From Rhabditoides inermis (lineage: Eukaryota > Nematoda > Chromadorea > Rhabditida > Rhabditidae): a stretch of DNA of 64,000 nucleotides. A program made the position numbers and the translations under genes. Under the pieces are notes generated by a model. That model was not told the origin of the DNA and did no database searches. It was given only the letters and a program-made list of their open reading frames with translations. The stretch spans positions 918,789 through 982,788 of the forward strand of contig CAWZYM010000308.1 in NCBI GenBank assembly GCA_963966185.1, in the 5' to 3' direction. Below, one piece after another: positions 28,268 to 41,491 of the stretch (positions are counted from its first letter, which is position 1; each line of letters opens with the position of its first letter).

Positions 28268-30556
28268 ATGGCGGCCGGTATGACGACCCGGCAAATGCGT
28301 ATCGAGATCAAGGCCAATCTCAAATCCATCGAACAGTGGTGAGATCATTGTTACTTATTTCTGACCATTCATGTTATGTTCTGAACGATTTGTGATCTGA
28401 GACGTATATGTTCGTGAATGTGTGAATTTCAGGAGCTCTCTTCTTTGCTCCGTGCGTGCTCAGATTTTCGAATCGGATCGCCGTGAAGCAGAACAGAAGT
28501 GGCGCGAGCTGACATCTCAGGTAGTTTCCGGATAGATAACTATAATACGTTTATGTTTCAGGCGGTGATCGTGCAGCTGTACTTTGACCACCAGGAGAAC
28601 GTGGCTAAGCTCCTAGCACTCGATCAGTCGTTCAAAGTGAGATCTTTTCGAAAAAGTGCGTTGTATTCTACACCTACTCCTCGTTGCAGCCGGTGTTGAA
28701 CCGTGTGTCGCTGACGCTGCACTTCAATGCCAAGTGTCAGACGCGCAAGTTCATGCAGTTGGTGCTGGACCGACGCGAGCACGCCAACGGCACCACCTAC
28801 GGACTCGGATTCCCCCACAGCAACGACGCCGAGACGGTGGGGTCTACCCAACTCCCGCTAATCCCCCTGTTCAGCTGTACCAGCAGCTGTGTCGTCTGCG
28901 GAATGAGATGGAGCCTGCGTTTCCGCCGGTGCGCATGCCGTTGTCTCCGGAGGGTCATCGTCTGCCGCCCTTCCCCGTCTCGCCGATGGGCGGATCGGGA
29001 GGCATGCTCGCCACGCCCGCATCTCCGCGCAGGCCGCTTTATACCGTTCGTCGATAATGTTTGCGTGGAATCGAGGGTTGTACGAATCGTACTGTTTTAT
29101 GCTCAAATACTTTTTGAGGCTTGTTTTGCTTCTTATCGTGTGTGTTGAAGGCTCGGGCGTCGCTGGCTTCGTCGTCGTCTATGATGTCTGCGGGTAGCCA
29201 TGGGATGGGCGCGGGTGGAGACGCGGGCCGCTTCGAGACCCGCTACGACGCCAACGTGACACACGGCCAGCTGCCGGCCTATGGTGAGTATGGGAGGTGT
29301 GGTTGTATGTGACATCTGGCAGGCATGACCCGCCATCACTCTCTCGGTGGAGGCGCCAGCTTCCATCACGCCCAGTCGCCCTTCCAGCAGGCGAGCTTGT
29401 TTATCATAACCAACATTAATGATTAATTATTTAAACATTTTGTTGTGTTTGTGTGAATGTGTGCTTGTTGCAGGCGTACGGACAGCCCCGCTTCAACTCG
29501 ACGTCTTTCATGTCGGCCGCCTTCCACTCTCCGCCGCAGCAGCACACCATGCCCAGGGACTACGACAACTACGACTACGACGGACTCTTCGATGCAGCCC
29601 CGTTAGTTGCTATTTGCTTTGTGTTTTGTCGATTAATATTGCGATATAATGCAATTGATCAAAACCAATACTTTAGTGAAACCTATTTGTGGTTGTTTGA
29701 GGGCGGCTCGCAGCAGCAGCAGTGGTGTGATGCGGTCGTCTCCGTCGACGCACTCTCTGACACAGATGAACATGTCGATGCTGGCCGGAGCTGGCGACTA
29801 CCGACAGGACTGGTCAGTGGAGGGGGGGGGGGGGAGAAGGCAGTGACAGGGTGGGTTGTGCAGGTCTCTGGGCGACAACGCGCCCGTCTACTCTGACTCG
29901 TCCTCGTCCATCTCCCCCCAGCGGGACGGAGAGCAGGCCAGCAATGGAGACGCGGCAGCTGCAGGCGACCACCATCACCATGTCATGGCTGACTTTGCCA
30001 TTGGAGCCATGGTAGGTGTTTTGTGTGTGACAAGTTTCTATGTGAAATGACTGTCGTTGTTTGAGAACATGTTGTCGGAGCAGGCTGTGCTGGGCTCGTC
30101 GACTCCCCTGCCGATGGATCACCGCGAGTTCCTCTTCGATCCGCTCGCACTCAACCTGCCCCCCAACAGGCACATGCAACACGTACGTAACATTATATTG
30201 GTTGTATCTAGTTTAAAATATATGTTGTCCGCTTGAGCGCCTGCACGCGATGTCGGAGGAGGATGGAGACGCGTGCGTGAATGAGGACCAGGAGCAGTCG
30301 TTCCGAGCCACTGCCTCTCCCACCCCCACTGTCGTCGATGTGAGCAGTCGTGCCTCGTTCCTGTTGACTACTCATTGACATTAATTGCTTGCAGGAAGCG
30401 ATGCGCGATCTGATGCAGTCGATGGGAGTGCTGAGCGCGGCTGACCAGGCCACGCCCACTGCGACCCCGCCCTCGGAGACGAACCCGGCCGGTGTGATTG
30501 GCTCTCCGGTGAAGGGCCGCGGTGGCTCTCCTCAGTCGCAGGCCGACTCGCACTAA
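28268..30556 (+). CDS. EVH1 (WH1) domain protein, Homer-like N-terminus, low-complexity tail
   Basis: Thirteen exons: 28268-28338, 28433-28520, 28562-28636, 28690-28836, 28875-29045, 29151-29283, 29323-29390, 29474-29601, 29714-29812, 29864-30011, 30084-30182, 30238-30339, 30395-30556 (TAA). Product 496 residues. Residues about 25-135 look like an EVH1 domain: a start like SVRAQIFE, the Trp of QKWRELTS, VIVQLYFD, and a closing TTYGLGFPHSNDAETL that closely follows the Homer YGLGF motif. EVH1 domains bind proline-rich ligands. The rest is Ser/Met/Gly/His-rich without a coiled coil (HAQSPFQQ, DYDNYDYDG, HHHHVMADF). One intron starts with GC (29391); two acceptors are purine-AG (29150, 30237). 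The family match is by motif only. It lies 229 bp after the zinc-finger gene on the same strand. Confidence 0.65.
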
Positions 30557-31043
30557 AAATGAGTCCACATGTTTTATCTCCAATATATTCTTGCTTACCC
30601 TACTATCTACAACCTTATCAATACCTCTGCTCTGATATTTACTGCTGCTACCTCGGTTTTTTAAATGTGAATTAGGTTGATGATTCCCTGTTATGTTGTG
30701 AGTTGTTGTGAGTTATTTTTGTGCCATTGTTTGTGTTGTGGTTAGGATAAAATTGAGTTATCCACAACTGACTACATGTGTGAGTGGTGGAGGGAGACTA
30801 GCGTATTGGCAATTTTCAAAAGAGCCAGTGTTCCGGGTTTCAACAAAAAAAGAGTAGTGAATAAATGCAATATTCATCATCTGCACAATATATAACACCA
30901 TTCCGAGAACGTTTGGGCGAAGGGGCGGGGGTTTGACAATGTTGGAGTGAAGAGAAAGCATGCAAGAGAAACAATACGATACATTATAATACGGATTATC
31001 TGTGATCGATGGCGGTAGTAGGCGTGGCTGTGCTGGGCGGGGC
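30557..31043. other. Convergent 3' flanks of the EVH1 gene and zyx-1
   Basis: AT-rich DNA downstream of the two converging genes. No further gene is seen. Confidence 0.5.
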
Positions 31044-31426
31044 TTAGGTGGAGGCGACTGCTTGCGCTGCCATGACTCGCAGTCTGTTCTGGTTGCACGT
31101 CTTGCAGTACAGGTGGTTGTCGATCGGATAGCAACCATGACCGTCAACCTGAAAAATCAACCACATCGATGTTTTCACAGATTATCGATCGATGGAGAAC
31201 TGACCTTGCTGGAGAGCTGCAGGTTGCAGTCCTCGCAGCGGTAGCACTCGACGTGGTACGACTTGTCCATGGCGATCACCTGAATGGGCGGGGCTAGAGG
31301 GGGCGGGGCTTAGAGGGTGACTCACCCTGACGGACTCCTTCTCTCCCTCACGGGGAATTATGGGGGTGGAGCAGGTGGCGCAACGCGGGGCGAACTTCCT
31401 GAATTGCCATGGATGTGAGAGTGAGA

Positions 31427-31488
<62 letters not shown>

Positions 31489-32212
31489 GGGCAGTGAAGC
31501 GAGAGTGAAATGGAGTCGTTCCAAAAACAAAAGTTCGAGCGCGGTTGTGTGTGACCTTTGGGAGACTCACTCGTGATAGCAGGGTACGCAGTAGACCTGG
31601 TTGTCGGGGTCGACTGTGAACGGCACGCCGTCCATCGGAGTCGAGCAAGAGACGCACACGAAACACTGCACGTGGAACACGCCGCCTCAAACACTTTGTT
31701 GTGTTTTGCTGTTTTCACTGGTGTTTTTCATGAAGGTCCGACTGATAGGTGGATGACATAGTCACACTTGTGTTTTTGATGCAGGTAGATGTGGAGTGTG
31801 AGAGAGAAGAAGAAGAAGAAGAAGAAGAAGAAGAAGAAGAAGAGAGAGAGAGAGAGAGGAGAGACGTTGACTGACCGCACGCGCGCAATATCTTGTCCTG
31901 GATGGTCTGCTTGCACTTGGTGCACTTCTCCAGAGAGTCCTGCAAGGCGGTCAGTGTCCCCCTCCTACTCACCCCTCTCTCTCCCTGTCTCTCTCCACTC
32001 ACCAAGTAGTCCTGCTCACATGTCGGCACACCATCTATGTTGTAGAACGAGGCCCCGGCCAGCTTGCCCCCGCACTTGCCGCACTTGAAGCAGTCGATGT
32101 GGAAGACCTGCAAGAGAAGGATGGAGGGGGGAGAGAGGGAGGGAGATAGGGAGAGATGGAGGGAGGGGGAGAAAGAGAGACAGAGGGAGGGAGAGAGGGA
32201 GAGGGAGAGGGA

Positions 32213-32253
<41 letters not shown>

Positions 32254-33644
32254 GGGAGGGAGGAAGAGAGAGAGGGAGAGAGGGAGAGAGGGAGAGAGGG
32301 AGGGAGGGAGGAAGAGAGAGAGGGAGAGAGGGAGAGAGGGAGAGAGGGAAAGAGGGAGAGAGGGAGAGAGGGAGAGAGGGAGAGAGGGAAAGAGGGAGAG
32401 GGAGGGAGATGCCCACCTTCTCCAGCGCCGTGCATCCCGGCTTGTCGTTGCTGATCTCCTCGTTACAGTTCACGCACACATCTGAAACGGTTTCAGTTTG
32501 TCTCCTTTCACCGTATCTATGCTAGGAGTGACGTGGGGATAGGCGTGTTATGCTATTCTCGCGAGGCTACTGTTACACAAACACTCTCTACTCTCTCTAC
32601 TCTCTCTCTCTCTCTCTCTCTCTAACTCGCTTGTCTATTATCATTTGTCATTCGAGGATCCCCCAGAAAAGAGAGAAGAGCACAATGGGGAAAAGAAAAA
32701 GGGGATGAGTCTTCGAGCCTCCCTGCGCCTATTCCGCATGCATTTCTTTGCACCCCCAAGCGCGACTCCCTCCCCCCTCTCCCTCTCTCTCTTTCTCCCC
32801 CTCCCTCTCTTTCAGTTGTCGACCAGTGACGCCCCCCCCAGAGGAAGCAGAGTCAAGAATAGAGAGAGGGAGTGAAAGAAGAAGACAACAAATTGTTGCG
32901 GCCTAGGCTTGGGCCGAAAAGAATTCGGCGGCCCCGAGAGCAGAGGAGAACATTACAAAGACATATCGGGAGTGTGACGTGTGTGGAGAAGTGAGAGAAG
33001 AAGGAGGATGAGGAGAAGGAGCAGAGAAGAAAAGAGGGAGAAGAAGTCGGAATGGCGTTGGGTGATGAGGTCTCGGGGGTTGGAGAGAGGCGAGAGAGCG
33101 TGGAGATGTGAGAGACTCAGCAAAGGGTTCGTTAGATGAGCCCGATTCGACTCAATCCAATGCAGAAATCCCGAAAAATCGCCCCGTCGTCTGTCCAAAA
33201 ATGCTAGATTGCATCTTGGTGGCTGAAATGAGGCGCAATCGAAGATCTCCCAGGGCAAAATCAGGCAAAAGTTTTTGAAGATAAAGAGAAGGCAAGCAAA
33301 AATCATAGGGAGAGCGGACCGAATTCGATTGTTCGCTGCGCGCAATTTCGCGAAAAGAGAGCGCAATTGTATGGATGCATACGCATAGTGTATTCTCCCT
33401 TCTCTTTCTTTCTCCATCCTTCGCTTCCTAGATAAAACACCTGGCTTTGCGGTGTAATTGAGTGGCATTCATCTCCTCACCTCTCATTTTGCACCCAATC
33501 CATTCCCAAGCCAATTGATTTGTTTTCGAAAGAGATGAGAAAATTGGACTTTGATTGGTGAAAACACACAAATCAAGTTCGCAAGTTTGTTCGCAGCAAC
33601 CTACGCACAGTGGAGGGAGTGAGTACTTTTGTACACACTCTGAC

Positions 33645-33724
<80 letters not shown>

Positions 33725-36700
33725 CGGCGATCGAGGGTGCAAAAAGATTAGGGACCATCTTCCCGAGCTACATCCGAACACTCGCCACTCGACTCGACGT
33801 TTCAAAAACAATGCATTCTAAAGTGGGTAGCTGTGGTTGACTCGTCTCTCTCTCTCTCTCTCCTTCTCTCTCTCTCTGTTTTTTGGATGCTTTCCCGAAA
33901 TTGACACGAGCTTCTCTCTGTGCGGGAAATGGTGCATTTCCCATTTGGCACCAGTCTCGCGACAGAACACACAAAACAATACGAAGAACCAGTGGAACTA
34001 AGGCTAGCGGCTAAGGGAGTTGTAAGCTCTAACCGAGTACTGACTGCGCTAGGAAACACTGTTGATGCACTCATGCTCACACAGGTATCTGAACAAGTGA
34101 AGATAGGAACAGCAACCTATAAGCAGAGACAATTGGATCACAATCACGGAAACAGGATAAATGAGTGAAGTCAATGTTCCAAGCAACATTGGACAAAGAT
34201 GATTCCGTTAGTTTTTACCTGGCGGTGTGTCTGTCATTTGGTCGAACCAGAGTGTTCAGAGTGGTCTCCGAATAAAATAACGAGGGAGGAGGAGACGCGA
34301 GAAAGTGTCAACACTGGGGAGGCGGTGTCGCCTTTGAAGCGAGCAGAAGAGATAATCAAGCGACCGGAAGTGGGCGGCGCCACCCAAGCCCAAGCCACGC
34401 CCCCCGTGCCTTCAGGGCATGGATAGCTGATCGCAATCGATAGGTAAAGGTGATAAAAAGTGGGTGAGATGTATATGAGACAGCTGCTCGATTGCAGCTG
34501 AGAAGCGGATATCAACAACGGGTGCGGGGTATTTTTATTTACGTCTTGCCTGCCCGATAACTCATTCTCTTCATTCAGAGAGTGGCGGATTGATGGGCAA
34601 AACAATCACGCAGGGATCGAGCTGATAACGTGATTATGATAAGCTGTGATTGTGGTATTTAAGACTTTGCGATTCCTGGTATAATCCGTTCTCGCTTCGA
34701 ATGACTGGGTTTGAGATTGAGAGGGCTGGGATGGTTTGGATGAATAATCAGTGAATCGTCTCGCTTGAAGTGCAAACAAAGTGAGTCAAGCGATAGAGGG
34801 GAAGGGGCGATGACACCACAATAAGTGGGGTCACACTGGCAACGGGCTATAAATGGGCGGCGATATAGATATGTTTTGTGTTGACACGAGGGTCTATTGA
34901 GTGAGAGGAATGAGATAATGAATAATGAATATAGTGCATCCATCTACATTAGGGATAGTCACGTGACCACTTTTGTTTTGTGGTTCAAAGAATGTTTCTG
35001 ACATGTGCACAGCGTTTCGTGTTTCGTACACAAGAGACAGCCTTGAATTCTGGATTTTCTCACACTCGACTCTCGAATTGCAGTATATAGGATATAGCTG
35101 CGTGCAAAGGGAACATGCAAAAACGAACGACCAACGTACCCCAAATTTTCTGCGTCGAGTGGTTTTTGAGCATTTAATAGGCGTGTTGTTGCGATGCTGC
35201 AGGCAGTGAATTGGAATGCGTGTGTGGGAGAGAGAGGAAAGGGAAGGCACGAAACAATTTGCCCCCGGGCTATGAAACCTCCCGCCTTCCAATGGCAAGT
35301 CTATCGATCCAGGAGGTACGCACTCTGCGCACTCCACACTCACCACGCTATCTCGCCACTCTCTCTTCTCCAGGAGTGAAAAACGGGAGGTAGACAAATA
35401 ACCTGGTGATTATGAGGCACGATAATTACGTTTCTTCTTTTGTTTGTGTTCGGATGGGCTTAGGGGGAGATGGACAGAGTTTGTTTTCTCTCTCTCCCTC
35501 TCTCTCTCCCTCTCCCTCTCCCTCTCTCTCTCTCCCTTTCTCTCTCTCTCTCTTTCTCCCTCCCCCCTCTCTCTCTCTCTCTCTCTCTCTCGCAACGGGG
35601 GTCGTTTTGACACAACCACAATACTGAACGAATGAGAACATAAACACTACTGGACAGTGGTGGAAAGACGATGAGACAGAGAGGGAGGGGTAGAGAGAGA
35701 GGGAGAGAGAGGGAGAGAGAGAGGGAGAGGGATAGAGAGAGAGGGAGAGAGAGGGAGAGAGAGAGGGAGAGAGGGAGAGAGAGAGGGAGAGAGAGAGAAG
35801 GAGGGAAGGAGGGGAGAGAAGACAGACAGAACACCAACGACTACCCGACGCCTTGCTATTATAGACAGAGCAGAGTTTGTAAACATTCCTCCCACACAAC
35901 ACCGCCACCAAAGCAACCCGAGAGGATTAATTGAAAGTGAAAAGAGTGGACAGAGTGTTTATTATAACAACACAATCGATGGGCGCACGAAACACGAGAA
36001 TACGATAGATAAAGCGATGGTGGTGGGTGTTATAAAGCGGACAGGAAAGGAGCGGCGACTAGTCTAAGGGGTGCTGTCAGATCTCACCTCCCCGGGTGCG
36101 TCTCACGGCAGTCGAGTGCGTCATCTGCGAGGCCATCTGATCCACCAGACGGTCGACCTCGTCTCCGCCAAAGCTCCTCTGCAATGACGTGGGGGTGGCG
36201 CAGTGCGAAACGCCCCTCGCCCCTCCTCGGGTGGGGGGATCGGATCCCCCGGGGGACGCGCGTCTCTCGCCATCACTCACCTGCACGAGGGAGTGCGCGT
36301 CGAATGGAAGACGGGTCGAGGAGGGCAGATGAGACTGCTGCGACTGGTTGGCGCGACGCTGCGAGGACGTCAGGCCTGCAGATCGTGATGAGGATATAGT
36401 GTACAAAATAGAAAAAAAGATTAGTCAAGTAATGTCAGCCATGTTAATATTGGCATCGTGAAACGCACAACTGATTAACAATCTAAAAGATAGTATTTCA
36501 TAATGTTCTATCTGTGAAACGTCTCGCAGTACCATGGTCTCTCAGTTCTCTGGCGAAGTCGTTGCCTGCACTCGATCGGGTGGATGTGGTGGTGTGAGAG
36601 GAGGAGGAGCACTGCTGGGAAGGAGGAGGAGGAGAGGGGGAGAACTGGTAGCCAGCCGGGGTGGTAGTCGCATAGTCGTGGATTCGATCAGTCGCCTCCG

Positions 36701-37660
36701 ACAGACCCAGATTGCGCGCACTGCAACGAGGTACGGTATTACAGTACTCCTACAGTACTTACATGAAGTCACTGGCGGCTGCTCGGACGGCGTCGTTGTA
36801 CTTGGGCACGAGTCGTATGTGGTAGTCTGTGGCGGGGGCGATGTCTGGTGTTGGGAGGGAGGAAAGGGAGGAGACAGACCGAGACGGGTGGTCGGTGGTG
36901 TACTCGAACGTCACCTGCAACATGTATGTTTCAATCTATTCCTATAGCTAAGTTTCTCTTTAATCATAATTGTTCAGATTGATAGTAATCCATTGGGCCG
37001 GTTCTAACATCGCCTTGCAATTGCAAGAAATCTTGCGATTGTTGTTCTTTTCAAAGTGGGTTACGTTTCAGAAATCGAATAAACTACTGTTCACTATCAT
37101 TTGCGTTAATTCTCCTTTCTTATAAAGCAAGCACTGTAATTTTAAAATGTGTGAATTAACTAGGACGGAAACAATTACCAGCTCAACACTATCAACAAAA
37201 TCATTCTCTTAGTCCGAGAAGAAGACTAGGCTTGATAATGATGAAGCATGCTGACCGTCTTTGGAGCAGCTCCGTTCCTCTGGGTGGTTGCAGTGGACGT
37301 TCGATGGACGGCGGTGGAGTGTGCAGACGACGATGGATAGTGGAGGATGGAGGGAGGGAGGGGCTGCGGGACAGGCAGGGGCGCACTGTCCGGAGGGGGG
37401 ATGGAGGAGGAAGACGAGAACGAGTAGCCGGGGCCACTACGAGACACTGTCTGCTGGTACGAGTACGAAGACTGCGGAGGGGACACGGTGGAAGAGGAAT
37501 ACTGGTAGGATACGGTAGGTGGCGGGGCCGGTTGCGAAGGGGATACGGTAGATGAGTAGTGGTACGATACGTTAGGTTGAGCGGCGGCAGAATAGGATGA
37601 TGATGAATACTGATTACTACGGTAAGCGGGTTGGGTGGGCGCGGCTTGGGCGGGGACGGC
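31044..37660 (-). CDS. zyx-1: ZYX-1: zyxin-family protein, proline-rich N-terminus plus three LIM domains
   Basis: Twelve exons join in phase on the minus strand: 37256-37660, 36763-36914, 36533-36720, 36281-36375, 36088-36178, then a 3.6-kb intron, 32417-32481, 32003-32107, 31876-31939, 31571-31685, 31326-31398, 31205-31279, 31044-31148 (TAA). This gives 510 residues with the 5' end still open. The first five exons are Pro/Ser/Tyr/Gln-rich with SIPPPDSAPLPVPQPLPPS and a short helix (DEVDRLVDQM) like the one before LIM1 in zyxins. LIM1 starts CVNCNEEI and runs through HIDCFKCGKC; LIM2 has CTKCKQTI, HVQCFVCVSC and GVPFTVD; LIM3 has KFAPRC, VECYRCEDC and CYPIDNHLYC. In C. elegans ZYX-1 acts at muscle dense bodies and the nucleus. 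Exon 9 uses a gag acceptor. The first coding exon is not certain (see 37709-39825). Confidence 0.85.
32482..36087. other. Large zyx-1 intron: microsatellites and AT-rich DNA
   Basis: It contains long GA/CT tracts (35487-35592, 35675-35820, 33653-33720) and an AATAAA signal on the minus strand near 35960, which could end a LIM-less transcript stopping at 36077. The acceptor tttcag at 32482-32487 could also serve as the start of a short LIM-only form. No other gene was identified. Confidence 0.5.
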
Positions 37661-37708
37661 CTGGAATGGATGTGGGTGAGAACATGCACATCATAGTATA
37701 CGGTACCC

Positions 37709-37794
37709 TTAGCGGATCGGGGTGTCGATGTAGGTGGCCTGGCGGATCAGCGTGGTAGGCACGAGCGGGCGAAGCAGGAACCTGAGGGGGGAAT

Positions 37795-37836
<42 letters not shown>

Positions 37837-39038
37837 CTCTGTGCGGGTCGGATGGCATCCCAGTGGCGGCTGCTGCGCGCCGTGCGTCCGATCTCGTCCA
37901 GACAGTGGTTGATGCGGTCCGTCCACTCGTCCATCGGGTACGTCGCTCCGTATCTGCAGAACAGACATGTACGCAAGAACAACGGACTGATTAATTGTCC
38001 GTCAAGAGTAGTGTGCGGACTATTTTATTGATTTTCCATACCTGTTCACCGTCGACGGTCTTACGTAGACGTTGTGCAGCGCGCTGGAATTGAAAAATAT
38101 TTCTCATGTATTTTATATGTTTCATGTATTTTTCATGTATTTTATTTTTCGAATATGCACGCTGTTTTGATTGACGGCGTCACGTAATCGGGTGAGTATC
38201 TGGGTGTATGTAAATAAGATGGAGTCTGAGGAGGGGAATTCCCCCGAGAGGGGGAGGGGGGGGAGTGATGAGAAGTCAGAAAGAGAGCAGATAGCACGTA
38301 GAGAAGTAGAGTAGGGGAGGCAATTGATTCCGTAAGAGAATAACGACCGCATAAAGGAAGAGTGTGGGGAGTTCATTTAGGGTTCCAGTTCTGGCACCCT
38401 TGAAACGTATGGAAACGAACCTGTAGTGTCTCGTCGTCCAGGCTCGGACGGGTTGGCTTGGGCGCCGCTGAAAACACCATACGTAAACGATACGTTTCAT
38501 AGTAGTAATAAACATGTCATGAGCATTGTTCGGGAATATAAAGACAGGACCAATTTATGCAATTGTAACGAATACTGAAAGCACACATGTTTCTTACCAG
38601 GTGGGGGATTGTGGTGACGTCTTGGTGCATTCGCTGACGGCCCGCCGCCAGATGGTAGTGGCGCTGCCTGAACAAACGTATCCCATCAGATGGTGAAACG
38701 TATCCTATCATTCAATTTAGTGTTCAAACGATTATTTCTTGTTTCGTGTGAGAAACCGCCTACGCGTATTGAATTGTTGTTCTTTCGTCGACGAGGCATT
38801 TCCTCTCTTTCAACTCTTCCCGTACCCTTGGGACCGTTTTTGCGCGCGACTCGCCTTCGTGTTTTATGGAAATCATAGAGTCAAACATCACGTGCGGTGC
38901 GTTTTTAGACTCGAGATCGAGAAGGAATATCGTTTACGAAGGCGCATCGATTGATATGAAATGTTTTCACTCCCGCAGTGAGTCAATGCGAATGAAATTG
39001 CGCGAGACGGACAGATGTGTAACATCGCGGGCGGAAGC

Positions 39039-39106
<68 letters not shown>

Positions 39107-39354
39107 AGAGAAAGGTAGAGAAGAGATATAGAGAGAAAATTCATAGATCTGCGCGCAGAAAGTATATGAGATTTTGATTATGTCAGGCAGAAATTGTATC
39201 GTACAAAGGAGCAAAACAGTAATGATCCCATAACTATCGATAACCAATCAATAATCATTCGATATTAGCTCACGGGTCGGAGTGGAGGGGGTGGAGGAGG
39301 GGGAGGCGGGGGTCCCATGGAGAGGTAGGCACGTGGAAGTTCTCCAGCTGCAAT

Positions 39355-39403
<49 letters not shown>

Positions 39404-39723
39404 ATTTGTACTTCTCTACTCTATACTGTATCACAGTATTGCAGTAATCATGGTAATGTTTGAAAACAAACACTTACAGAGAGGGCGCGAACGAGACGAC
39501 TCTGGCGATGCTGGGGGACGCTGGAATGAAAGGAAGATCGGGGAAGCAATCAGCGAAACGGAAACACAACACGAAGTGATTCAAAGGAGAGAAGGCACAA
39601 CATGACCGATCACCGACCGACAAGGTTTCACAGTCTCCCCCCCCTCTCTCCCTCTCCCTCTCTCTCTCCCTCTCCCCCCCTCTCTCTCTCCCTTCCTCCC
39701 TCTCTCTCTCCCTCTCTCTCCCC

Positions 39724-39777
<54 letters not shown>

Positions 39778-39825
39778 GTACCGTGCGTCGTAGTAGTGGG
39801 GCAGGGGCGAGAGGTGGGAGCTCAT
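37709..39825 (-). CDS. Unrecognised 169-residue protein, eight small exons
   Basis: Exons: 39782-39825 (ATG), 39478-39520, 39274-39347, 38598-38667, 38421-38467, 38042-38083, 37837-37953, 37709-37781 (TAA). The sum is 510 nt, exactly 170 codons. Codons end mostly in C or G, like the other real genes here. The protein is basic, His/Arg/Pro-rich in its first half (MSSHLSPLPHYYDAR; SLENFHVPTSPWDPRLP) and ends with a more ordered segment (YGATYPMDEWTDRINH; RFLLRPLVPTTLIRQATYID). There is no signal peptide or membrane segment. I do not recognise the family. The last exon's TAA lies 3 nt before a good GT donor (AGG/gtaccg), and zyx-1's first visible exon begins 49 nt further on; all eight exons are also open in another frame (see findings). 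Confidence 0.6.
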
Positions 39826-40385
39826 CGCTGCTGCGTCTCACTGAACCCCTCAGGCGATCGCTCGATTGCCACGGGGCAGTGATTACAGCGGACAGCCACC
39901 CTCACCTCCCTCGCACCCTCCACACCACACGACAACACACTCTCTCACCCACACCAACAACCTGACTCTCACGATTTCACGCACTCTCTCGAGCAGTTTT
40001 ACAGGAGGCCCACCGAAAAACACGGAGAGAGAGAGAATATCATGAGTGAGTGAGGGGAATGGGGGTTTGATGGAAGGAGAGGGAGGCTCGGAAAAGAAGT
40101 TTCACTATCGTCGAACATATACGTTACAGCGGTGAGTATGAGAGTGGGAAAGGCGGAAAGGGTAACAAACGCGCGCGGGCCCTATCCCCCCTATTTGGTA
40201 TTGGGCAATCGGAAGGTCAAACATTTCAGAGCGGCGATTGGGTAAACCGAAGGAAAGTGGAATGGCAATGGAATGGGATGGCATCTGGAAAACTCGATAA
40301 TGCAGGGCCACAAATAAAGTCGGATTAGACAAGAAGAATTGATCGAACACCAACGAACACAGCGGAATCATATGGAGGATTTATG

Positions 40386-40430
<45 letters not shown>

Positions 40431-41491
40431 GGCGTTCGAATCGGTATGCAGATCATGTCTGCCTCTCTCGTTTCTATACGCTCTCTCGCCGCCCGAGTGC
40501 GGGGAAATTGCAAAAATGTGTCAGGCGAGATGTGAGTCAGCGATAAAACAGCGAGGACGAGACTGTATAGGGATATGACGAGGGTATTCAACAATTCAAG
40601 TAGAACTCATACGAAAAAAGAAAACGCGAGGCAAACTATGCCAACGAATACCCCAACCACATTCTGGTTCCTTCCCTAATTTCCCTTATAATACCCATAC
40701 TCAACTCAAGTGCGCGTCGAAAAATATAACGGAAGAACGAGGGGAGGCAACCGGACACTGAGAGACGATAATCCACACAGTACACATGAAAGTCAAAACA
40801 AGTACTGTTGAATGAGATAAAAGGAGAGAAACATTTGTGTTGTTAGGCTGCTCGGTTGTGAGTGAGTGTGAGAGTAGAACGGCGCGCGGGCTGCTGTAAT
40901 ACTCTATCGGAGGCACTACACATCTGACCGGGGGGCGCTGGTCAACTGACCGAGTTCTGGGAATCCCCACCACGTGCCACTCAAAAACGCAATTCCACGG
41001 TGATTTTTAAGATTTCTGAAACTTCAGAAAAGATTTCTGTATATTTGTTTTGCTGTGGTGTTGGGGACCAATACTCGAGAAAGCATACTTTTGCTTCCCG
41101 ACGCTACTCTGTGAATAATTGATGTTTTGAGTTATGATCACATAATGCGATACCGGATAAATGTTGAATTGATTTGGATTTGTTGGATGGTGATAATTGA
41201 GTGGTTAGAGAAATACGAATGATGTGTCCTTGTTCGCAGAAAGCAAAACGTTAGATAAAGATATGTTTTATGTAAAGTAATGTAATAGCTGCGAGGCTTG
41301 TTTTGAAGCAAACAAATATGTTGTATGTTTTTCGAATCCTTTTCAAAAATGACTATAAGTAGTCAAAGTTCGCGGCCAAGTACTTATTGCTATCGTCAAG
41401 TTTTTCTTGACACTCTGACTTCTGACTATCACTAATTTGTGTTCCGCGTTCGCAATAGTACAGTCCGCACTTAGCTTTCTGACAATCAACC
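39826..41491. other. Intergenic region with CT/GA tracts
   Basis: 5' flank of the minus-strand gene and 5' flank of the plus-strand secreted-protein pseudogene. It contains CT tracts (40390-40426) and AT-rich DNA (41030-41350). A first exon for zyx-1 might be here; a minus-strand open stretch at 40701-40973 was considered but has no convincing donor. Confidence 0.4.

Noticed and set aside
26961..30556. Operon of the zinc-finger and EVH1 genes
   Set aside because: Same strand and only 229 bp apart, but no U-rich/SL2 signal could be shown, so it is left as a possibility only.
32016..32525. Long Arg/Glu- or Leu/Pro/Ser-rich frames across 32100-32410
   Set aside because: They are translations of the GA/CT tract in a zyx-1 intron.
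40701..40973. Minus-strand open frame as zyx-1 first exon
   Set aside because: No good donor in the needed phase and the text is not proline-rich.
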